Source of the DNA: Pseudomonadota bacterium
GTDB lineage: Bacteria; Pseudomonadota; Gammaproteobacteria; Burkholderiales; Burkholderiaceae_C
NCBI GenBank assembly: GCA_023418355.1
Contig: JAEZZU010000192.1
Location: 1-10,589 of the forward strand
Length of the DNA stretch: 10,589 nt
Direction: 5' to 3'
The notes under the pieces are model-generated. The model was given only the letters and a program-made list of their open reading frames with translations, did no database searches and was not told the origin of the DNA. Position numbers and translations under genes: made by a program. Below, in pieces: positions 7,305 to 10,589 of the stretch (positions are counted from its first letter, which is position 1; every line of letters begins with the position of its first letter).

Positions 7305-7380
7305 TTGCAGCGGCCCAGCCATAACCACGCACAAGCTGTGCCGCCCTTGCAGCGGCTTGCAAACAGCGTTTGTAACCGCT
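7305..7380. other. Repeat and imperfect palindrome between the SDR gene and gshA
   Basis: TTGCAGCGGC occurs twice in direct orientation (7305-7314 and 7347-7356). The second copy runs into an imperfect palindrome at 7351-7380, whose arms are AGCGG/CCGCT outside and CAAAC/GTTTG inside. The palindrome lies 13 bp after the SDR stop on the minus strand but has no following T-tract. It could be a weak terminator of the SDR gene or an operator of gshA. Confidence 0.35.
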
Positions 7381-7393
7381 AGATAGGGCCAGC

Positions 7394-8320
7394 CTATGCA
7401 CGGGTGGCGCCACGTGCGGCCATGGCCTTGCCCACTTCCAGCTGCCCCTGGGCCATGCCGCTTTCTGGCACCAGCGCACTGTCCTGATCCAGCACGGCGT
7501 CCAGCTGCTGCGCCAGCTTCTCAGGCGCAGTATCGCCCATGCCCACATACACCCCCTGGGTCAGCGTGATGTGGGCTGCTTCAAAGCTGCCAGCACCTGC
7601 ACACAAGATAGTGCGCGTTGGCGCCGAAGTGTGCGCCAACACCAGCATGGCAGGCACCACGGCCTTGGGCTTGAGGGCGGCGAGCACCGCCTCGGGCATC
7701 AGGCCTTCAGTCATGCGCGTGGCCGCGGTTGGAGCCAGCGCATTCACATGGATGTTGTACTTGGCCCCTTCCAGCGCCAGGGTCTGCATCAGACCCACCA
7801 GCGCCATCTTGGCGGCGCCGTAGTTACTCTGGCCAAAGTTGCCATACAGGCCAGAAGACGAGGTCGTCATCACAATGCGGCCATAGTTCTGCGCCTGCAT
7901 GATGGGCCACACGGCCTTGCAGCAGTGCACCGCCCCCATGAGGTGCACATCCACGACCAGACGGAAATCGTCCAGCTCCATCTTGGCAAAGCTCTTGTCA
8001 CGCAGGATGCCAGCGTTATTGATCAGGATATCCACACGCCCCCAGGCATCGACAGCCTGCTGCACCATGGCCTGCACGGCGGCAAAGTCTGTCACCGAAG
8101 CGCTGTTGGCCATGGCTTCACCCCCCATGGCACGAATCTCATCGACCACCGCCTGCGCTGCAGACACCGAGCCGCCCGAGCCATCCACCGCCCCGCCCAG
8201 ATCATTGACCAGCACCTTGGCTCCGCGCCTGGCCAAAGCGAGTGCATGCTCTCTTCCCAACCCACCACCTGCGCCAGTGACAATGGCGACCTGCCCCTCA
8301 AACGACAAGCTTTGCTGCAT
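7394..8320 (-). CDS. Short-chain dehydrogenase/reductase, MFE-2 3-hydroxyacyl-CoA dehydrogenase-like
   Basis: NAD(P)-dependent oxidoreductase of the classical SDR superfamily, cytosolic, 308 residues. The sequence most resembles the (3R)-hydroxyacyl-CoA dehydrogenase domain of peroxisomal multifunctional enzyme type 2, from family knowledge. Shared features are the cofactor motif TGAGGGLG (15-22), VNDLGG (38-43), NNAGILRDKSF (101-111) and SSSGLYGNFGQSNYGAAK (154-171), with Ser154, Tyr167 and Lys171 as the catalytic residues. The tail carries ITLTQGVYVG, typical of this bacterial subgroup. A beta-oxidation-type or steroid/fatty acyl substrate is plausible but not proven. The ATG at 8320 is chosen because a strong AAAGGAGA precedes it and the SDR domain starts seven residues later; an in-frame ATG at 8386 would add 22 unconserved residues. 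It stands alone, divergent from the ferredoxin gene across an unusual 573-bp spacer. Confidence 0.9.
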   Translation of the reverse strand: MQQSLSFEGQVAIVTGAGGGLGREHALALARRGAKVLVNDLGGAVDGSGGSVSAAQAVVDEIRAMGGEAMANSASVTDFAAVQAMVQQAVDAWGRVDILINNAGILRDKSFAKMELDDFRLVVDVHLMGAVHCCKAVWPIMQAQNYGRIVMTTSSSGLYGNFGQSNYGAAKMALVGLMQTLALEGAKYNIHVNALAPTAATRMTEGLMPEAVLAALKPKAVVPAMLVLAHTSAPTRTILCAGAGSFEAAHITLTQGVYVGMGDTAPEKLAQQLDAVLDQDSALVPESGMAQGQLEVGKAMAARGATRA

Positions 8321-8326
8321 GTTGTG

Positions 8327-8334
8327 TCTCCTTT
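8327..8334 (-). promoter_or_regulatory. Ribosome binding site of the SDR gene
   Basis: On the minus strand AAAGGAGA lies six bases before the ATG ending at 8318. It is the strongest Shine-Dalgarno in the area and decides the start at 8320 over the upstream in-frame ATG. Confidence 0.8.
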
Positions 8335-8360
8335 GTTGCATCTGTACCCGGACACTGTAC

Positions 8361-8372
8361 GCAGCATGCTGC
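8361..8372. promoter_or_regulatory. Perfect 12-bp palindrome upstream of the SDR gene
   Basis: GCAGCATGCTGC is its own reverse complement and lies 40 bp upstream of the SDR start. A dimeric repressor could bind here; no regulator gene is nearby. The core contains a simple GCATGC, so chance cannot be ruled out. Confidence 0.3.
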
Positions 8373-8560
8373 CGTGCAGCATTCACCGATGCGACTGCAG
8401 CTTATCCCCGGATATGCAGCACAAGCATGTGGACAAGCTCTGCATGACAGCCAACAACTGCGCTAAGCCCTTGTTTTGCAAGCATGTCCTACAAATGCGT
8501 ATTTTTTAATCACAGGCGTTTTGCGACTTGTTCTTTGCCCCCAGAAATCTTGAACAATCC

Positions 8561-8569
8561 TGTGGATAA
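8561..8569 (-). promoter_or_regulatory. Perfect DnaA-box consensus, site 1
   Basis: On the minus strand this 9-mer reads TTATCCACA, the strict DnaA box. It ends the second 35-bp block of the repeat module and borders the AT-rich stretch 8570-8670. The match is visible; DnaA binding is inference. Confidence 0.5.
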
Positions 8570-8614
8570 ATCAGATAAACCCACAAAACAACAACAGCAA
8601 ACCATTGTTTTTAT

Positions 8615-8628
8615 TTGAAATAAATCAA
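8615..8628. promoter_or_regulatory. FNR/ANR-box-like palindrome
   Basis: TTGAAATAAATCAA differs at one position from the FNR consensus TTGAT-N4-ATCAA. It lies in the AT-rich centre of the spacer, 265 bp from the ferredoxin start and 295 bp from the SDR start. Those distances are large for a normal activator site. AT-rich sequence yields such matches by chance. Confidence 0.2.
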
Positions 8629-8734
8629 ACTGATCATTTTTTAATCAAATTCACCAACATGTAACATTTACGCAATCCGGCATTTGCCGCGCCCCCAGAA
8701 AATCACAGTTGCCCCCAATTCTTCTGAACAACCA

Positions 8735-8743
8735 TGTGGATAA
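8735..8743 (-). promoter_or_regulatory. Perfect DnaA-box consensus, site 2
   Basis: A second exact TTATCCACA on the minus strand, in the same orientation as site 1 and 174 bp from it. It ends the third 35-bp block. A one-mismatch version, TTGTCCACA, is at 8428-8436 in the first block. Confidence 0.5.
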
Positions 8744-8893
8744 GCCTGTCTAAAGTCCTGCAAGGCCGCACAAGTGCTTGATCTGCAAGGCACGCAGGTA
8801 GAGTGCACATTTTTTAAGCACCCGCTGCAAGCCTCGGCGCTGCATCAGATCGAGCGACAATGGCGCCCTGCCTGACTGACGACAAGGAGCACC

Positions 8894-9190
8894 ATGACCC
8901 CCTCAGACACCCCGCCGCTGTACACCCTCTACATCGAACCCAACGGTGAACAGTGCGACGCATGGGCCACAGACACACTGCTGGACGCCATGGAAATGGG
9001 GGGGCTGCAGTGGCCCAGCTCCTGCCGCAATGGCACCTGCCGCACCTGTCTGGGGCAGATCAAGCAAGGCTCCGTGCATTACAAAATTGAGTGGCCCGGG
9101 CTCACGCCCGAAGAAAAAGCCGAGGGCTGCGTGCTGCCCTGCGTGGCTTATCCCAATGGCGATGTCACGCTGCAAGCCCCTGACAGCTAG
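8894..9190 (+). CDS. Small plant-type 2Fe-2S ferredoxin
   Basis: Electron-transfer protein of 98 residues with the plant-type ferredoxin fold. Four cysteines that can hold one 2Fe-2S cluster are visible: Cys44-x4-Cys49-x2-Cys52 in SSCRNGTCRTCLGQ, then Cys83 in VLPCVAYP. This is the usual CxxxxCxxC...C spacing; Cys79 is extra. No signal peptide is present and the protein is acidic and soluble. A strong AAGGAG (8884-8889) precedes the ATG by four bases and fixes the start. It is a single-gene unit with no oxygenase, reductase or other partner beside it, so its redox partner is unknown. The 150 bp upstream end the repeat array; TTGATC (8778-8783) and TAGAGT (8799-8804) with a 15-bp spacer are the best, weak, promoter candidate. 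Confidence 0.92.
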   Translation: MTPSDTPPLYTLYIEPNGEQCDAWATDTLLDAMEMGGLQWPSSCRNGTCRTCLGQIKQGSVHYKIEWPGLTPEEKAEGCVLPCVAYPNGDVTLQAPDS

Positions 9191-9230
9191 TCCATTCGCA
9201 TCCATTCCCTGCAGACATGCTGCAAAGCAC

Positions 9231-9236
9231 TAAAAT
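9231..9236 (+). promoter_or_regulatory. Putative -10 element of the riboflavin unit
   Basis: TAAAAT (5 of 6 to the sigma70 -10) followed by GCGGG lies 40 bp after the ferredoxin stop. The matching -35 position holds only a poor hexamer (CCTGCA with a 17-bp spacer). If used, transcription would start near 9243 and leave a leader of about 160 nt before ribBX. Confidence 0.4.
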
Positions 9237-9242
9237 GCGGGT

Positions 9243-9403
9243 TTCCATTCAATAAGACCGCGCACCATCCGGCGCCGGCCAGCAAGCGACGGTAACGTCT
9301 GCACATACGTTCTTTGGAAGCATGCACTTCGCATGCAGGGCTGACCGCCCGTACCAAGGCCGTGCAGCCGGCTACCGAGACAGGTTATCCAAGGAACGAC
9401 ACC
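9243..9403 (+). other. Long structured 5' leader of ribBX without an FMN riboswitch
   Basis: About 160 nt between the probable promoter and the ribBX start. Small hairpins are visible: AACGT/ACGTT near 9293-9312, GCATGC-ACTTC-GCATGC from about 9319, and GGCTG/CAGCC in the 3' part. The conserved RFN (FMN riboswitch) blocks found before ribB in many proteobacteria, such as GAAATTCCCCACCGGCGG and AGCCCGCGAGC, are absent. The frame of ribBX stays open upstream to an ATG at 9314, but that one lacks family sequence. Confidence 0.4.
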
Positions 9404-10525
9404 ATGAACGCCCCCCTCACTCCCGCGCCCATCTCGCCGGTGGAAGACATCATTGCGGACATCCGCGCAGGCCGCATGGTCATTCTGGTGGATGAAGAAG
9501 ATCGTGAAAACGAAGGGGATCTGGTGCTGGCTTCCGACCATGTCTCTGCAGAAGCCATCAACTTCATGGCCAAGTACGGGCGCGGCCTGATCTGCCTGAC
9601 GCTGACCCGCGAACGCTGTGAATATCTGAAGCTGCCCCCCATGGCAGCGCGCAACGGCACCGTCTACAGCACGGCCTTCACCGTCTCTATCGAAGCAGCC
9701 GAAGGCGTGACCACCGGCATTTCTGCCGCCGACCGCGCCCACACCATCAAGACCGCCGTTGCCAAGAACGCCCAGCCCACCGACCTGGTGCAGCCTGGCC
9801 ACGTCTTCCCTCTGCAGGCGGTGGATGGCGGCGTGCTGATCCGCGCAGGCCACACCGAAGCGGGCTGTGATCTGGCAGCCCTCGCAGGCTGCACACCCTC
9901 GGCCGTGATCTGCGAGATCATGAAGGACGACGGCACCATGGCCCGCCTGCCTGACCTGCAGCTGTTTGCTGCCGAGCACGGCCTGAAGATCGGCACCATT
10001 GCCGACCTGATCCAGTACCGCAGCCGCACCGAGTCGCTGCTGGAAAAAGTAGGCTCGCGCACCCTGAATACCCACTGGGGCGAATTCACCGCCCACATCT
10101 TCCAGGACAAACCCAGCCACTCCGTGCACATGGCACTGGTCAAGGGCAGCTGGGATGCCAACACCGACGTGGCCGTGCGCGTGCACGAGCCCCTGTCGGT
10201 GCTGGACGCGCTGGAAGTCGGTCGCTCCATGCACTCCTGGGGTCTGGACAACAGCCTGGAATACATCAGCGCCCGCGGCCAGGGCGTGGCCGTGCTGCTC
10301 AACTGCGGCGAAAGCGCTGAACAGCTGCTGACACAGTTCGAAGGCAAGGCACGCGCTGCACAGGCCCCTGAGCGCGGCCGCATGGACCTGCGCACCTACG
10401 GCATTGGCGCACAGATTCTGCGCGAGTGCGGCGTACACAAGATGCAACTGCTGGGCCGCCCACGCCGCATGCCCAGCATGGCCGGTTACGGCCTGGAAAT
10501 TACTGGCTATATCACAAAGAAATAA
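9404..10525 (+). CDS. ribBA: 3,4-dihydroxy-2-butanone 4-phosphate synthase with degenerate GTP cyclohydrolase II domain (RibBX)
   Basis: Riboflavin pathway enzyme that turns ribulose 5-phosphate into 3,4-dihydroxy-2-butanone 4-phosphate and formate. It has 373 residues. The N-terminal RibB domain (about 11-205) is complete: acidic loop DEEDRENEGD (30-39), ISAADRAHTI (106-115), PGHVFPL (131-137) and RAGHTEAGCDLA (147-158). A YRSRTE linker (205-210) leads to a RibA-like domain (211-373) that keeps ALVKG, VRVH and TYGIGAQILR. It lacks the three zinc-binding cysteines of GTP cyclohydrolase II: the corresponding sites after VRVH (258-261) are Leu264, His277 and Trp279. This matches the ribBX variant described from Proteobacteria, whose second domain has no cyclohydrolase activity. 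The start is set by AAGGA (9391-9395) eight bases before the ATG. ribH follows after 5 bp, so they form an operon. A separate ribA is expected elsewhere in the genome. Confidence 0.93.
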   Translation: MNAPLTPAPISPVEDIIADIRAGRMVILVDEEDRENEGDLVLASDHVSAEAINFMAKYGRGLICLTLTRERCEYLKLPPMAARNGTVYSTAFTVSIEAAEGVTTGISAADRAHTIKTAVAKNAQPTDLVQPGHVFPLQAVDGGVLIRAGHTEAGCDLAALAGCTPSAVICEIMKDDGTMARLPDLQLFAAEHGLKIGTIADLIQYRSRTESLLEKVGSRTLNTHWGEFTAHIFQDKPSHSVHMALVKGSWDANTDVAVRVHEPLSVLDALEVGRSMHSWGLDNSLEYISARGQGVAVLLNCGESAEQLLTQFEGKARAAQAPERGRMDLRTYGIGAQILRECGVHKMQLLGRPRRMPSMAGYGLEITGYITKK

Positions 10526-10530
10526 GAGAC

Positions 10531-10589
10531 ATGCTGCACGCAGAAAAAGGCACTGCCCAACAACTCAACGGTCAGGGACTGCGCATTGG
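10531..10589 (+). CDS. ribH: 6,7-dimethyl-8-ribityllumazine synthase (5' end only)
   Basis: The first 19 residues are visible before the window ends. The sequence MLHAEKGTAQ...LRIG matches the N-terminus of proteobacterial RibH, where a KGT...LNG...LRIGIV run is usual. RibH condenses the butanone phosphate made by the RibB domain with the ribityl-aminouracil. The start lies five bases after the ribBX stop with a weak AAGAGA in front, so the genes are co-transcribed and probably translationally linked. The call rests on a short stretch plus the gene order. Confidence 0.8.
   Translation, partial: MLHAEKGTAQQLNGQGLRI

Larger units (their letters stand above)
8402..8820. repeat. Threefold repeated module with DnaA-box-like 9-mers in the SDR-ferredoxin spacer
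   Basis: The 573-bp gene-free stretch 8321-8893 holds three copies of a module. Each copy starts with a 35-bp block at 8402-8436, 8535-8569 and 8709-8743. Copies 2 and 3 share TTGCCCCCA-N7-TGAACAA-N3-TGTGGATAA with identical spacing. Copy 1 is a diverged form, TTATCCCCG-N7-AGCACAA-N3-TGTGGACAA. A 12-mer follows each block: ATTTTTTAATCA at 8501-8512 and 8636-8647, and ATTTTTTAAGCA at 8809-8820. The distance from the start of the TGTGGAYAA 9-mer to the start of the 12-mer is 73, 75 and 74 bases. A further GCCCCCAGAAA repeat is at 8691-8701, matching 8537-8547. The middle of the region is strongly AT-rich. The 9-mers match or nearly match the DnaA box. The function is unknown. Confidence 0.75.

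Noticed and set aside
8321..8386. Upstream in-frame ATG start for the SDR gene
   Set aside because: It lies upstream of the strong ribosome binding site at 8327-8334 and adds no conserved residues.
8484..8618. 44-codon open frame inside the repeat-rich spacer
   Set aside because: No Shine-Dalgarno, low-complexity Gln/Lys run, and it crosses two repeat blocks; more likely chance.
8321..8893. Chromosomal replication origin
   Set aside because: DnaA boxes and an AT-rich stretch are present, but dnaA, dnaN, gyrB, rpmH or other usual origin neighbours are absent and only two exact boxes are seen; kept as an open idea, not as a feature.
9243..9403. FMN riboswitch (RFN element) before ribBX
   Set aside because: None of the conserved RFN blocks can be found in the leader.
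9314..9403. Upstream in-frame ATG start for ribBX
   Set aside because: The 30 extra residues resemble no RibB N-terminus, while the ATG at 9404 has a well-placed AAGGA.
9230..10447. 405-codon open frame antisense to ribBX
   Set aside because: Composition typical of a reverse-frame shadow; no ribosome binding site or motif.

Overview
The window looks like chromosomal DNA of a betaproteobacterium of the Comamonadaceae (Burkholderiales), most likely Comamonas or a near relative. The case rests on the high-GC coding regions, a Bug-type periplasmic binding protein without transporter genes beside it, a proteobacterial gshA, a ribBX-ribH pair, and AGCTAT-armed palindromes of a kind I remember from that family. 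The genus is inference. All large genes look intact and vertically inherited. I see no phage, insertion sequence, CRISPR array, tRNA or rRNA.

Layout from left to right. The 3' part of a TruC-type tRNA pseudouridine synthase (+) converges on a DHH-family phosphoesterase (-), with an 80-bp palindromic repeat between them. After a 307-bp divergent spacer come an M20 amidohydrolase (+), a strong intrinsic terminator and a Bug/TctC-like substrate-binding protein (+). A circularly permuted ribosome-assembly GTPase of the YlqF/RbgA type (-) follows, divergent from a small two-helix membrane protein (+). That small gene converges on glutamate-cysteine ligase gshA (-), with a second 80-bp palindrome at the junction. 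Next is a short-chain dehydrogenase (-) resembling the 3-hydroxyacyl-CoA dehydrogenase domain of MFE-2. A 573-bp AT-rich spacer with a threefold repeated module leads to a 2Fe-2S ferredoxin (+). The last unit is the riboflavin pair ribBX-ribH (+), whose second gene runs off the window.

Few of these genes clearly work together. The M20 hydrolase and the Bug protein may form an uptake-and-hydrolysis pair for an N-acyl amino acid or similar compound. RibBX makes 3,4-dihydroxy-2-butanone 4-phosphate, which RibH condenses into lumazine. The rest are mostly single-gene housekeeping units: tRNA modification, 50S assembly and glutathione synthesis.

The most unusual non-coding features are the 573-bp spacer and the two palindromes. 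The spacer holds three evenly built copies of a module with DnaA-box-like 9-mers. The two 80-bp palindromes align without gaps and both sit at convergent gene ends. The riboflavin protein is also notable because its GTP cyclohydrolase II half lacks the zinc-binding cysteines.
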